Source: Salmonella enterica subsp. enterica serovar Typhimurium str. LT2
Lineage (GTDB): Bacteria > Pseudomonadota > Gammaproteobacteria > Enterobacterales > Enterobacteriaceae
Reading direction: 5' to 3'
Assembly: GCF_000006945.2 (NCBI RefSeq)
Contig: NC_003197.2
Coordinates: forward strand, 3,348,001 to 3,412,000
DNA length: 64,000 nt
The notes under the pieces are model-generated. The model had not been told where the DNA came from and did no database searches. It saw only the letters and a program-made list of their open reading frames with translations. Both the position numbers and the translations under genes were made by a program. Positions 1 to 9,009 of the stretch are shown piece after piece (position 1 is the first letter of the stretch; every line of letters starts with the position of its first letter).

Positions 1-373
1 GGGTGCGGCCCACGGTCAGCCCTGCTTCTTCCATCGCCTCCCGCCGGGCGACCGCCTCAATGGTTTCGCCTTCTTCTATCATGCCGGCGACCATCTCCAG
101 CAGCCACGGCGTAACGCTTGTGTCATATGCGGCAATACGAATCTGTTCGACCAGCACCACCTCGTCGCGTTCAGGGTCAAAGGGTAGCAAGACGGCGGCG
201 TGCCCGCGCTCAAAAATTTCGCGCTTTACCTCGCCACTCATTTCTCCGTTGAATAAACGATGGCGGAATCGATACACATCCAATGAAAAAAAACCGCGAT
301 AGCGCGTTTCCCGTGCAATAATTTCTACATCGCTTTTGGTGAAAGTAACTGGCAAGTTGTCTGATTTACGCAT
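1..373 (-). CDS. nudF: ADP-ribose pyrophosphatase NudF, 3' part outside window
   Basis: Nudix hydrolase that cleaves ADP-ribose to AMP and ribose 5-phosphate in the cytoplasm. Reading the minus strand from the ATG at 373 gives MRKSDNLPVTFTKSDVEII, as expected for NudF, followed by the VEQIRIAAYDT segment and a complete Nudix box (G-x5-E-x7-REAMEEAG) at about residues 97-119. About 124 codons are present and the C-terminal part lies before base 1. The gene is divergent from tolC, as in E. coli, where it heads a nudF-yqiB-cpdA-yqiA-parE group. The Nudix glutamates are visible, so the identification is firm; only the C-terminus cannot be checked. Confidence 0.95.
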   Translation of the reverse strand, partial: MRKSDNLPVTFTKSDVEIIARETRYRGFFSLDVYRFRHRLFNGEMSGEVKREIFERGHAAVLLPFDPERDEVVLVEQIRIAAYDTSVTPWLLEMVAGMIEEGETIEAVARREAMEEAGLTVGRT

Positions 374-474
374 TGTGCTGCCCTGCTAGCAATAATGATT
401 AAATGATGAATTTCAAGGGTGGTTGACTGCTGTTTTATCACCCTTGTGGTAAATTGGTGCCAATTAAGGCTCGT

Positions 475-494
475 ATGGCACGTAACGCCAACTT
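475..494 (+). promoter_or_regulatory. mar/sox/rob box in the tolC promoter region
   Basis: The 20 bases starting ATGGCACGTAACGCC match the MarA/SoxS/Rob consensus AYnGCACnnWnnRYYAAAYn at every fixed position but one. The box lies about 85 bp upstream of the tolC start, where E. coli tolC is also controlled by these AraC-type activators. Activation by RamA in Salmonella is inferred from the family's shared site preference. Confidence 0.7.
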
Positions 495-579
495 TTTGCA
501 GTGGCGGATTCTGCTAGAATCAGCAATTATTTTTACAAATTGATCAGCGCTAAATACTGCTTCACAACAAGGAATGCAA

Positions 580-2049
580 ATGAAGAAATTGCTCCCCATC
601 CTTATCGGCCTGAGCCTGTCGGGGTTCAGCACACTAAGCCAGGCAGAGAACCTGATGCAAGTTTATCAGCAAGCACGCCTGAGCAACCCGGAATTGCGTA
701 AATCCGCTGCCGATCGCGATGCTGCATTCGAAAAAATTAACGAAGCGCGTAGTCCTTTACTGCCGCAACTGGGTTTAGGTGCCGACTACACCTACAGCAA
801 CGGTTATCGCGATGCGAACGGTATCAACTCCAATGAAACCAGCGCTTCTCTGCAATTAACGCAGACGCTATTTGATATGTCGAAATGGCGTGGGCTCACC
901 CTGCAAGAAAAAGCAGCAGGCATTCAGGATGTCACCTATCAGACCGATCAGCAGACGCTGATCCTCAATACCGCGAACGCGTATTTTAAGGTATTGAACG
1001 CTATTGATGTGCTTTCCTATACCCAGGCGCAAAAAGAGGCTATCTACCGTCAGTTAGATCAAACGACGCAACGTTTTAACGTGGGTCTGGTCGCCATTAC
1101 CGACGTGCAAAACGCCCGTGCGCAATATGATACCGTACTGGCGAATGAAGTGACCGCCCGCAACAACCTGGATAACGCGGTAGAAGAGCTGCGCCAGGTA
1201 ACCGGCAATTATTACCCGGAGCTGGCGTCGCTTAACGTCGAGCATTTTAAAACCGACAAACCCAAAGCTGTTAATGCGCTGTTGAAGGAAGCGGAAAACC
1301 GTAACCTGTCGCTGTTGCAGGCGCGTTTAAGTCAGGATCTGGCGCGCGAGCAAATCCGTCAGGCGCAGGATGGTCACCTGCCGACGCTGAATTTAACGGC
1401 CTCAACCGGCATTTCTGATACCTCTTATAGCGGTTCTAAAACCAACTCCACCCAGTACGACGATAGCAACATGGGGCAGAATAAAATCGGCCTTAACTTC
1501 TCCCTGCCGCTGTATCAAGGTGGGATGGTTAACTCGCAGGTAAAACAGGCGCAGTATAACTTCGTCGGCGCAAGCGAACAGCTGGAAAGCGCGCACCGTA
1601 GCGTGGTGCAGACCGTACGTTCTTCCTTTAACAATATTAACGCCTCCATCAGCAGCATCAACGCGTATAAACAGGCGGTCGTTTCCGCGCAAAGTTCTTT
1701 GGATGCCATGGAAGCCGGTTACTCGGTCGGTACACGTACCATTGTTGACGTACTGGATGCCACCACCACTCTGTATGATGCCAAGCAGCAACTGGCCAAC
1801 GCGCGTTATACCTATTTGATTAATCAGTTAAATATCAAATATGCGCTCGGTACGCTGAACGAGCAGGATCTGCTCGCGCTTAACAGTACGTTGGGTAAAC
1901 CTATCCCGACGTCGCCGGAAAGCGTAGCGCCGGAAACGCCAGATCAGGATGCTGCCGCAGACGGTTATAATGCTCATAGCGCCGCGCCAGCAGTACAGCC
2001 GACCGCCGCTCGCGCCAACAGCAATAACGGCAATCCATTCCGGCATTGA
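580..2049 (+). CDS. tolC: outer-membrane efflux channel TolC
   Basis: Trimeric outer-membrane channel that completes AcrAB, other tripartite pumps and type I secretion systems. The product of 489 residues has a signal peptide (MKKLLPILIGLSLSG, cleavage after SQA at residue 22) and two outer-membrane efflux protein repeats, each with NARAQYDTVLA- or DATTTLYDAKQQ-type helical pairs. The C-terminal tail is Pro/Ala/Asn-rich. An in-frame ATG two codons earlier (574) directly abuts the AAGGA at 569-573; the ATG at 580 leaves a normal 6-base spacer and matches the usual MKKLLP start, so 580 was chosen. A mar-type box lies upstream. The next genes, ygiBC, follow after a REP element and may be cotranscribed, as reported for E. 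coli. Confidence 0.98.
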   Translation: MKKLLPILIGLSLSGFSTLSQAENLMQVYQQARLSNPELRKSAADRDAAFEKINEARSPLLPQLGLGADYTYSNGYRDANGINSNETSASLQLTQTLFDMSKWRGLTLQEKAAGIQDVTYQTDQQTLILNTANAYFKVLNAIDVLSYTQAQKEAIYRQLDQTTQRFNVGLVAITDVQNARAQYDTVLANEVTARNNLDNAVEELRQVTGNYYPELASLNVEHFKTDKPKAVNALLKEAENRNLSLLQARLSQDLAREQIRQAQDGHLPTLNLTASTGISDTSYSGSKTNSTQYDDSNMGQNKIGLNFSLPLYQGGMVNSQVKQAQYNFVGASEQLESAHRSVVQTVRSSFNNINASISSINAYKQAVVSAQSSLDAMEAGYSVGTRTIVDVLDATTTLYDAKQQLANARYTYLINQLNIKYALGTLNEQDLLALNSTLGKPIPTSPESVAPETPDQDAAADGYNAHSAAPAVQPTAARANSNNGNPFRH

Positions 2050-2057
2050 TAAGTTAT

Positions 2058-2113
2058 TCGCTGGCGCTGCGCTTATCAGACCTGTGCCCTTGTAGGTCTG
2101 GTAAGCGCGGCGC
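2058..2113. repeat. REP/BIME element after tolC
   Basis: Two inverted REP-like units: CTGGCGCTGCGCTTATCAGA and, on the other side of a short spacer, GGTCTGGTAAGCGCGGCG. This is the enterobacterial extragenic palindrome layout. It probably stabilises the tolC 3' end or marks an mRNA processing point. Confidence 0.75.
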
Positions 2114-2261
2114 TACCTGTCATAAAGCCGCGCCTGAACGTAAGACAACGTAAAGATCCTGCTATTCCGCCGCATTCTCGCCTTTTCTCGCTTCAATTTC
2201 GACCAGTCATCCTCTATTCTGAAGGCATGTTGTATTTACCACTGGGTCCTGGAAGACAAAT

Positions 2262-2933
2262 ATGAAACGGACAAAATCCATCCATCACGCATCATTTCGC
2301 AAAAGCTGGAGCGCGCGGCATTTAACGCCGGTCGCCCTGGCGGTTACGGCTGTTTTTATGCTGGCTGGCTGTGAAAAAAGCGATGAAACCGTATCGCTGT
2401 ATCAAAACGCTGATGACTGTTCAGCGGCGAATCCGGGCAAAAGCGCGGAGTGTACAACCGCGTATAACAATGCGCTGAAAGAGGCCGAACGTACTGCGCC
2501 TAAGTACGCTACACGCGAAGATTGCGTCGCTGAGTTTGGCGAAGGTCAGTGCCAGCAAGCGCCTGCACAGGCTGGCATGGCGCCGGAAAATCAGGCGCAG
2601 GCCCAACAATCCAGCGGCAGTTTCTGGATGCCGCTTATGGCAGGTTACATGATGGGGCGTCTGATGGGCGGCGGCGCAGGCTTTGCGCAACAGCCGCTGT
2701 TTAGCTCGAAAAACCCGGCCAGCCCTGCATACGGCAAATATACCGATGCGGCAGGTAAAAACTACGGCGCGGCGCAACCGGGCCGGACAATGACCGTACC
2801 GAAAACCGCGATGGCGCCGAAACCTGCCACCACAACAACCGTTACCCGCGGCGGTTTTGGCGAATCCGTCGCCAAACAGAGCACCATGCAGCGTAGCGCT
2901 GCCGGTACTTCAACACGTTCGATGGGCGGCTGA
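2262..2933 (+). CDS. ygiB: DUF1190 lipoprotein-like protein YgiB
   Basis: Conserved enterobacterial protein of unknown biochemical role, 223 residues, as in E. coli. After a basic N-terminus a hydrophobic segment (about residues 26-38, VALAVTAVFMLAGC) ends in LAGC, a possible lipobox with Cys at about 38. The middle is Gln/Ala-rich, followed by a Met/Gly-rich stretch (MPLMAGYMMGRLMGGG) and a Thr/Arg/Ser-rich tail. The gene is six bases from ygiC and transcribed with it; the ygiBC pair is conserved next to tolC. ygiB/ygiC are reported as members of the mar/sox/rob regulon through the tolC transcript in E. coli, which is a family statement, not something shown here. Confidence 0.93.
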   Translation: MKRTKSIHHASFRKSWSARHLTPVALAVTAVFMLAGCEKSDETVSLYQNADDCSAANPGKSAECTTAYNNALKEAERTAPKYATREDCVAEFGEGQCQQAPAQAGMAPENQAQAQQSSGSFWMPLMAGYMMGRLMGGGAGFAQQPLFSSKNPASPAYGKYTDAAGKNYGAAQPGRTMTVPKTAMAPKPATTTTVTRGGFGESVAKQSTMQRSAAGTSTRSMGG

Positions 2934-2938
2934 TACGC

Positions 2939-4102
2939 ATGGAAAGAGTCAGTATTACCGAGCGCCCGGACTGGCGCGATAAAGCGACTGAATACGGGTT
3001 TAATTTTCACACTATGTATGGTGAACCGTACTGGTGTGAAGACGCTTATTACAAGTTAACGCTCGCCCAGGTGGAAAAACTGGAAGACGTTACCGCCGAG
3101 TTGCACCAGATGTGCCTCAAGGTAGTAGAACGCGTCATCGCCAGCGATGAGCTGATGACGAAGTTTCGTATTCCAAAACATACCTGGGGTTTTGTTCGTC
3201 AGTCCTGGCAAACGCAACAACCGTCGCTCTATTCCCGCCTCGATCTGGCCTGGGACGGCATCGGCGAGCCTAAGCTGCTCGAAAATAATGCCGACACGCC
3301 AACGTCGCTGTATGAAGCGGCGTTTTTCCAGTGGATTTGGCTGGAAGATCAGATCAACGCGGGCAATCTGCCGGAAGGCAGCGATCAGTTTAATAGCCTG
3401 CAGGAAAAGCTGATTGAACGCTTTGCTGAACTTCGCGAACAGTACGGTTTTCAGTTGCTGCATCTCACCTGCTGTCGCGATACGGTTGAGGATCGCGGCA
3501 CCATTCAGTATTTACAGGACTGCGCGGCCGAAGCGGAAATCGCCACCGAATTTCTCTATATCGACGATATTGGTCTGGGGGAAAAAGGCCAATTTACGGA
3601 TCTGCAGGATCAGGTCATTGCGAACCTGTTCAAGCTCTATCCGTGGGAATTTATGCTGCGCGAGATGTTTTCCACCAAGCTGGAAGATGCCGGCGTGCGC
3701 TGGCTGGAACCGGCCTGGAAAAGCATTATCTCCAATAAAGCGTTGTTGCCGCTGTTGTGGGAGATGTTCCCTGACCATCCGAATCTGTTGCCTGCGTATT
3801 TCGCCGAAGACGAACATCCGCCAATGGATAAATATGTCGTGAAACCGATCTTCTCCCGCGAAGGGGCGAACGTATCGATTATTGAGAACGGTAAAACGAT
3901 CGAATCCGTGGAAGGCCCGTATGGCGAAGAGGGTATGATCGTGCAACAGTTCTATCCGCTGCCAAAATTCGGCGACAGTTACACCCTGATTGGTAGCTGG
4001 CTGATTAACGATCAGCCCGCCGGAATTGGTATCCGTGAAGATCGGGCGCTGATCACCCAGGATCTCTCCCGCTTCTATCCGCATATTTTTGTCGAAGGAT
4101 AG
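2939..4102 (+). CDS. ygiC: ATP-grasp ligase YgiC (glutathionylspermidine synthase family)
   Basis: Protein of 387 residues resembling the synthetase half of glutathionylspermidine synthetase/amidase, without the amidase half. Visible family features are the N-terminal GFNFHTMYGEPYWCE region, the LLENNADTPTSLYEA segment near residues 117-131, and a C-terminal ATP-grasp part with YVVKPIFSREGANV and a GIGIREDRALIT motif. The E. coli enzyme lacks demonstrated glutathionylspermidine synthase activity in some reports, so the product is uncertain; an ATP-dependent carboxylate-amine ligation is the safest prediction. It starts six bases after ygiB and ends at a REP element shared with the convergent ygiD. 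Confidence 0.93.
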   Translation: MERVSITERPDWRDKATEYGFNFHTMYGEPYWCEDAYYKLTLAQVEKLEDVTAELHQMCLKVVERVIASDELMTKFRIPKHTWGFVRQSWQTQQPSLYSRLDLAWDGIGEPKLLENNADTPTSLYEAAFFQWIWLEDQINAGNLPEGSDQFNSLQEKLIERFAELREQYGFQLLHLTCCRDTVEDRGTIQYLQDCAAEAEIATEFLYIDDIGLGEKGQFTDLQDQVIANLFKLYPWEFMLREMFSTKLEDAGVRWLEPAWKSIISNKALLPLLWEMFPDHPNLLPAYFAEDEHPPMDKYVVKPIFSREGANVSIIENGKTIESVEGPYGEEGMIVQQFYPLPKFGDSYTLIGSWLINDQPAGIGIREDRALITQDLSRFYPHIFVEG

Positions 4103-4112
4103 ATTCTCCTGT

Positions 4113-4167
4113 AAGCCCGATGCGCGTAGCGCCATCGGGCAATCATTCAGCGCCTTATCCGGCCTAC
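4113..4167. repeat. REP element between ygiC and ygiD
   Basis: AAGCCCGATGCGCGTAGCG pairs with CCATCGGGC, followed by a second REP arm (CGCCTTATCCGGCCTAC). The repeat sits between convergent genes and its last bases overlap the ygiD stop codon, so ygiD appears to end within a REP arm. Confidence 0.75.
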
Positions 4168-4952
4168 CCCACCTGCACCGACAACATACTTATACTGCCC
4201 ATCTCAATACCGTCGACCGGGATGGTGATAGGTTCCTTGCCGTCCCAGGCGCCAAGTACATACAGCAAAGGCAAAAAGTGCTCCGGCGTCGGGTTCGATA
4301 AGGCGCCCCCTTCATGTTGCAGATAATTCACCAGCGGGTGCTGTTCTACCGGCCCCTGCCACGTCAGATTGGCTTTCACAAAGTCATTAAATGACGCCGC
4401 CCAGGGATACGGTATATTGTCACCGTGCCAACGCACAGTCCGCAGATTATGAACTACATTCCCGCTGGCCACCAGCATCACGCCTTCGTCACGCAGCGTC
4501 GCCAGCTTACGACCCACCTCAAAATGCCATGCCGCCGGTTTGGTACTATCAACACTAAGCTGCACCATCGGGATATCCGCATTCGGGTACATCTTGATCA
4601 ATACGCCCCAGGAGCCGTGATCAAATCCCCACGCTTCTTTATCGAGCGCGACGGGAACGGGAGCCAACAGTTCAACCAGACGCTGCGCCAGCGCAGGCGA
4701 TCCAGGGGCCGGATAATGCGTGTCATACAGCGCCTGCGGAAAACCGCCAAAATCATGGAGAGTTTGCGGCCTTTCCATCGCTGTGACGCCAGTCCCACGG
4801 GTATACCAGTGCGCCGACACCACCACTATCGCCTGTGGTCGCGGTAGGGCTTCCCCCAATCGCCGCCAGGCGCGGGTATAATCGTTATCGTCCAGCACGT
4901 TCATCGGGCTGCCATGCCCCAAAAACAATGCTGGCATACACGTTAAAGACAT
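4164..4952 (-). CDS. ygiD: 4,5-DOPA extradiol dioxygenase-like protein YgiD
   Basis: Member of the class III extradiol ring-cleavage dioxygenase family (LigB fold); E. coli YgiD opens the ring of L-DOPA in vitro and binds zinc. The protein is 262 residues from the chosen start, the usual length. Metal-binding histidines are visible in FLGHGSPMN (near residue 13), VVSAHW (near 48) and the GFDHGSWG and SGNVVHN segments. An upstream in-frame ATG at 4994 exists, but the ATG at 4952 has AAGGA seven bases away and matches the family start MSxxxMPALFLGHG. Divergent from zupT; its natural substrate is unknown. Confidence 0.93.
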   Translation of the reverse strand: MSLTCMPALFLGHGSPMNVLDDNDYTRAWRRLGEALPRPQAIVVVSAHWYTRGTGVTAMERPQTLHDFGGFPQALYDTHYPAPGSPALAQRLVELLAPVPVALDKEAWGFDHGSWGVLIKMYPNADIPMVQLSVDSTKPAAWHFEVGRKLATLRDEGVMLVASGNVVHNLRTVRWHGDNIPYPWAASFNDFVKANLTWQGPVEQHPLVNYLQHEGGALSNPTPEHFLPLLYVLGAWDGKEPITIPVDGIEMGSISMLSVQVG

Positions 4953-5092
4953 GATGTTATCCTTACTGGAAAGACATTTTGTTAACATCACCATACGCTT
5001 TCTTCACAGAGGAAGAACTCAGATAACCATGATGAAGATCATCAGTTATTTTGAAGGTCAGGTTCGGACGGCAAATTGATAAGGAGTAATGG

Positions 5093-5866
5093 ATGTCAGT
5101 ACCACTTATTCTGACCTTACTGGCGGGCGCCGCCACCTTTATTGGCGCGTTTCTTGGCGTTCTCGGCCAAAAACCGTCTAACCGCGTGCTGGCTTTTTCG
5201 CTGGGCTTCGCCGCAGGGATCATGCTGCTTATCTCGCTGATGGAGATGCTGCCCGCCGCGCTTGATACCGAGGGGATGTCGCCTGTACTGGGCTACGGAA
5301 TGTTTATTATCGGCCTGTTGGGCTACTTCGGGCTGGACCGCCTGCTTCCTCACGCTCATCCGCAGGATCTGGTGCAAAAAAGGCAGCAGCCGCTTCCCGG
5401 CTCGATAAAACGCACTGCGATTTTATTGACGCTCGGCATTAGCCTGCACAACTTTCCGGAAGGGATCGCCACCTTTGTCACTGCCAGCAGCAATCTTGAA
5501 CTGGGTTTCGGCATCGCACTGGCGGTGGCGTTGCACAATATTCCTGAAGGTCTGGCGGTTGCCGGCCCGGTTTATGCCGCGACGGGCTCAAAACGTACCG
5601 CGATTTTTTGGGCCGGTATCTCCGGCATGGCGGAAATTCTTGGCGGCGTGCTGGCGTGGCTGATTTTGGGCAGCCTGGTTTCACCGATCGTTATGGCGGC
5701 TATCATGGCGGCAGTCGCCGGCATTATGGTGGCGCTCTCCGTCGATGAACTGATGCCGCTGGCAAAAGAGATCGATCCTAACAATAACCCCAGCTATGGC
5801 GTGCTTTGCGGTATGTCCATCATGGGGCTCAGTCTCGTCATTTTGCAGACGATAGGTATCGGTTAA
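5093..5866 (+). CDS. zupT: ZIP-family divalent metal importer ZupT
   Basis: Inner-membrane importer of zinc and other divalent cations (iron, manganese, cobalt) of the ZIP family. The 257 residues form about eight hydrophobic segments. The two signature metal-site motifs are intact: HNFPEG at residues 119-124 and HNIPEG at 148-153. A short His-rich loop (LLPHAHPQD) lies between TM3 and TM4. The start is supported by AAGGAG at 5081-5086 with a six-base spacer. E. coli zupT is described as weakly constitutive; no Zur box was recognised in the divergent promoter region. Confidence 0.97.
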
Positions 5867-5878
5867 GAGAAACGTCGC

Positions 5879-5913
5879 GCCGGATGCAGGCCTTTAGCCA
5901 GGCAACATCCGGC
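5879..5913. repeat. REP-like palindrome after zupT
   Basis: GCCGGATG and CATCCGGC form the arms of an inverted repeat around a 19-base centre. It lies directly after the zupT stop and between convergent genes, and could form a hairpin at either 3' end. Confidence 0.65.
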
Positions 5914-5932
5914 TGCCCGTCAAGGATATGCG

Positions 5933-6109
5933 CTATTTCTGCTCATTCATCACGCTGTCGCCTTCGCTCGTCTGGCGAAAACGTTTCGTTCGCGCTTCAA
6001 GTAATGCATCTCTGTCTTGCCGAAACGCTCTGCAATAACGCTTCATATGGCAAATATACCCTACTACCACCAGAACGATTAATATTATCCAATACCAGGC
6101 AATAAACAT
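5933..6109 (-). CDS. hypothetical 58-residue single-span membrane protein
   Basis: Small open frame on the minus strand, ATG at 6109 and TAG at 5933. The product begins MFIAWYWIILIVLVVVGY, a textbook N-terminal transmembrane helix with two Trp and a Tyr, followed by a basic, Arg-rich cytoplasmic-looking tail (KRYCRAFRQDRDALLEART) that ends SVMNEQK. A purine run (AAGGG about eight bases upstream, and AGG touching the ATG) could serve as ribosome-binding site. Codon content looks ordinary in the 3' half and AT-rich at the start. It is alone, convergent to zupT, with an AT-rich leader shared with assT. I recall an unnamed small gene at this place in Salmonella, but no function can be assigned. 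Confidence 0.6.
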   Translation of the reverse strand: MFIAWYWIILIVLVVVGYICHMKRYCRAFRQDRDALLEARTKRFRQTSEGDSVMNEQK

Positions 6110-6508
6110 CCTTTTTACCCTTAAAATTTAACATCACTAAACATTTAACGTTAAAATTTTACATACCCTTATTTTGACGTATTCATATACTGGCATATTT
6201 GTGGAACAAATAAATGATTTTGATCATATAAATCAGTGGTGAAACACAATAATGAAAGAGGTATTAAGCAGAAAACAATGTCGATAAGATCACACTTCGT
6301 ACTAATTTATATTGTTCTTAAAATATCACACTCCTACTATCGACTCACTCAGGCAATTAAAAAATATTGATACAGAATATACTTTAAAATAAGTAACAGC
6401 ATCATGACTTATATTTAAAGACCAATCATTTACCTCATTTATTATTCATAAAAACATAGTATATTCAGAAGTATTATATTTAGAAGTTGTATATAAGGAG
6501 ATATATCC
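6110..6508. other. AT-rich intergenic region upstream of assT
   Basis: Roughly 400 bases, strikingly A+T-rich compared with the flanks, holding no convincing gene. An imperfect inverted repeat (TAAAATTTAAC near 6122 and GTTAAAATTTTA near 6150) lies near its left end. A TTTTGATCATATAAATCA stretch near 6214 resembles FNR/CRP half-sites but does not fit either consensus. The composition suits H-NS binding and acquired DNA. The assT Shine-Dalgarno AAGGAG lies at its right end. Confidence 0.5.
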
Positions 6509-8304
6509 ATGTTTGACCAATACCGGAAAACAATACTTGCCGGTGCCGTCGCACTGACATGCGGACTCACCGCAGCCAGTACGTTTGCCGCAGGTTTTCA
6601 ACCGGCACAGCCCGCAGGAAAATTAGGCGCAGTCGTTGTCGATCCTTACGGAAATGCCCCTCTCACCGCGCTGGTGGAATTAGATAGCCATATTATTTCA
6701 GACGTTAAAGTTACTGTACATGGCAAAGGGGAAAAAGGCGTTCCTGTTACTTATACCGTTGGGAAAGAGTCTTTAGAAACCTATGACGGTATTCCTATTT
6801 TTGGCCTTTATCAGAAATTTGCCAACAACGTCACGGTAGAATATAAAGAAAACGGCAAAGCCATGAAGGATGACTATGTGGTGCAGACGTCCGCCATCGT
6901 CAACCATTATATGGATAACCGTTCTATTTCAGATCTCCAGCAAACGAAAGTTATTAAAGTTGCGCCAGGATTTGAAGATCGCCTTTATCTGGTAAATACC
7001 CATACCTTTACGCCGCAGGGCGCTGAATTTCACTGGCACGGCGAAAAAGATAAAAATGCGGGCATTCTTGATGCCGGCCCGGCGGGCGGGGCTTTGCCTT
7101 TCGATATCGCCCCTTATACGTTTGTGGTCGACACCCAGGGTGAATATCGCTGGTGGCTGGATCAAGATACCTTCTACGACGGCCACGATATGAATATCAA
7201 CAAACGCGGCTACCTGATGGGTATTCGTGAAACGCCTCGCGGCACCTTTACCGCGGTGCAGGGCCAACACTGGTACGAGTTTGACATGATGGGGCAAATT
7301 CTTGCCGATCATAAACTGCCGCGCGGGTTCCTGGATGCGTCTCATGAATCCATCGAAACCGTGAACGGCACCGTACTGCTGCGCGTCGGCAAACGAGTTA
7401 CCGCAAAGAAGACGGCATACATGTTCATACTATTCGTGACCAAATCATTGAGGTCGATAAGTCTGGCCGCGTAGTAGACGTTTGGGATTTAACCAAAATC
7501 CTCGACCCTATGCGTGATGCGCTGCTCGGCGCGCTGGATGCGGGCGCAGTATGCGTGAACGTCGATCTGGCCCATGCCGGACAGCAGGCGAAACTTGAAC
7601 CGGATACGCCGTATGGCGATGCGCTTGGCGTTGGTGCCGGTCGTAACTGGGCGCACGTCAACTCTATCGCTTATGACGCGAAAGACGACTCCATCATCCT
7701 TTCTTCCCGCCATCAGGGTATTGTAAAAATTGGTCGCGATAAGCAGGTGAAATGGATACTGGCACCGTCTAAAGGCTGGAATAAGCAGCTAGCCAGTAAA
7801 TTGCTGAAACCGGTAGACGATCATGGTAAGCCGTTGACCTGTGACGAAAACGGCAAGTGTAAGGACACCGATTTCGATTTCACCTATACCCAACATACGG
7901 CATGGCTTTCCAGCAAAGGCACGTTAACGGTCTTTGATAACGGCGATGGTCGCGGCCTGGAGCAACCGGCTCTACCGACCATGAAATATTCCCGTTTTGT
8001 CGAATATAAGATCGATGAGAAGAAAGGCACCGTACAACAAGTTTGGGAATACGGTAAAGAACGTGGATATGATTTCTATAGTCCTATTACCTCGGTTGTT
8101 GAATATCAAAAAGACCGCGACACCATGTTCGGCTTTGGCGGTTCTATTAACCTGTTCGACGTTGGTAAACCCACAGTCGGCAAACTGAATGAGATTGACT
8201 ATAAAACGAAAGAAGTGAAAGTTGAAATTGATGTGCTGTCGGATAAACCCAACCAGACTCACTATCGTGCATTACTGGTTCATCCAACGCAAATGTTTAA
8301 ATAA
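6509..8304 (+). pseudogene. assT: arylsulfate sulfotransferase AssT, interrupted by a frameshift
   Basis: Periplasmic aryl sulfotransferase that moves sulfate between phenolic compounds. The first frame gives a signal peptide (about 27 residues, ending TFAA) and 295 good codons up to ...TVLLRVGK; homology then jumps to the +1-lagging frame at SYRKEDGIHVHTIRD and continues to ...HPTQMFK. Restoring one base between 7393 and 7396 would give 598 residues, the normal family length. Catalytic parts are split: the His of ASHESIE (precursor 279, mature 252) lies before the break, whereas the TQHTAW His (mature 436) and the disulfide pair C-x5-C lie after it. Unmodified translation would stop at 7474 (321 residues, inactive). 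The second half could start at an internal ATG at 7510, but it would lack a signal peptide. dsbL and dsbI follow in the same operon and are intact. A sequencing error in the A-rich stretch cannot be excluded. Confidence 0.9.
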
Positions 8305-8323
8305 ATAACGGGAAGGAATTAAT

Positions 8324-8995
8324 ATGTCATCTAAATGGATTACCTCTTTATTTAAAAGCGTAGTATTAACCGCAGCATTGGTCACTCCTTTTGCGGCATC
8401 GGCTTTTACCGAGGGCACAGATTATATGGTTCTGGAGAAACCGATTCCTAATGCGGATAAAACGCTGATTAAGGTATTTAGCTACGCCTGCCCTTTCTGC
8501 TACAAATATGACAAAGCCGTAACAGGTCCGGTTTCTGATAAAGTAGCCGATCTCGTTACGTTCACTCCGTTCCACCTGGAAACAAAAGGCGAATATGGCA
8601 AACAGGCCAGCGAAGTATTTGCAGTCCTGATCGCCAAAGATAAAGCTGCCGGGATTTCGTTATTTGATGCTAAATCACAATTCAAAAAAGCGAAGTTCGC
8701 CTGGTATGCGGCTTACCATGATAAGAAAGAGCGCTGGTCAGATGGGAAAGATCCGGCGGCATTTATTAAAACCGGGCTGGACGCCGCAGGCATGAGCCAG
8801 GCTGATTTTGAAGCGGCGCTGAAAGATCCTGCCGTTCAGGAGACGCTGGAAAAATGGAAAGCCGCCTATGACGTTGCCAAAATTCAGGGTGTTCCGGCTT
8901 ACGTCGTCAACGGCAAGTACCTTATCTATACCAAAAACATCAAATCCATCGATTCTATGGCTGAACTCGTTCGGGAACTGGCCACTAAAAAATAA
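8324..8995 (+). CDS. dsbL: periplasmic thiol oxidase DsbL
   Basis: DsbA-like disulfide oxidase dedicated to AssT in uropathogenic E. coli and Salmonella. The 223-residue precursor has a signal peptide ending ASA at residue 27. The thioredoxin-type active site is C56-P-F-C59 (mature C29/C32), the unusual CPFC motif of DsbL rather than the CPHC of DsbA. The cis-proline loop is visible as IQGVPAYVVNG. The start has GGAAGGA upstream. It sits between frameshifted assT and dsbI, 14 bases from dsbI, and so forms an operon. With AssT broken, any remaining role would have to involve other periplasmic substrates. Confidence 0.95.
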   Translation: MSSKWITSLFKSVVLTAALVTPFAASAFTEGTDYMVLEKPIPNADKTLIKVFSYACPFCYKYDKAVTGPVSDKVADLVTFTPFHLETKGEYGKQASEVFAVLIAKDKAAGISLFDAKSQFKKAKFAWYAAYHDKKERWSDGKDPAAFIKTGLDAAGMSQADFEAALKDPAVQETLEKWKAAYDVAKIQGVPAYVVNGKYLIYTKNIKSIDSMAELVRELATKK

Positions 8996-9009
8996 GCAGG
9001 GAAACGATT

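Noticed and set aside
6210..6232. FNR or CRP site upstream of assT
   Set aside because: TTTTGATCATATAAATCA has wrong spacing for FNR (TTGAT-N4-ATCAA) and poor agreement with CRP.
7510..8304. Separate functional gene for the second half of assT
   Set aside because: It has no signal peptide and starts at an internal Met of the family alignment, so it is a pseudogene fragment rather than its own gene.
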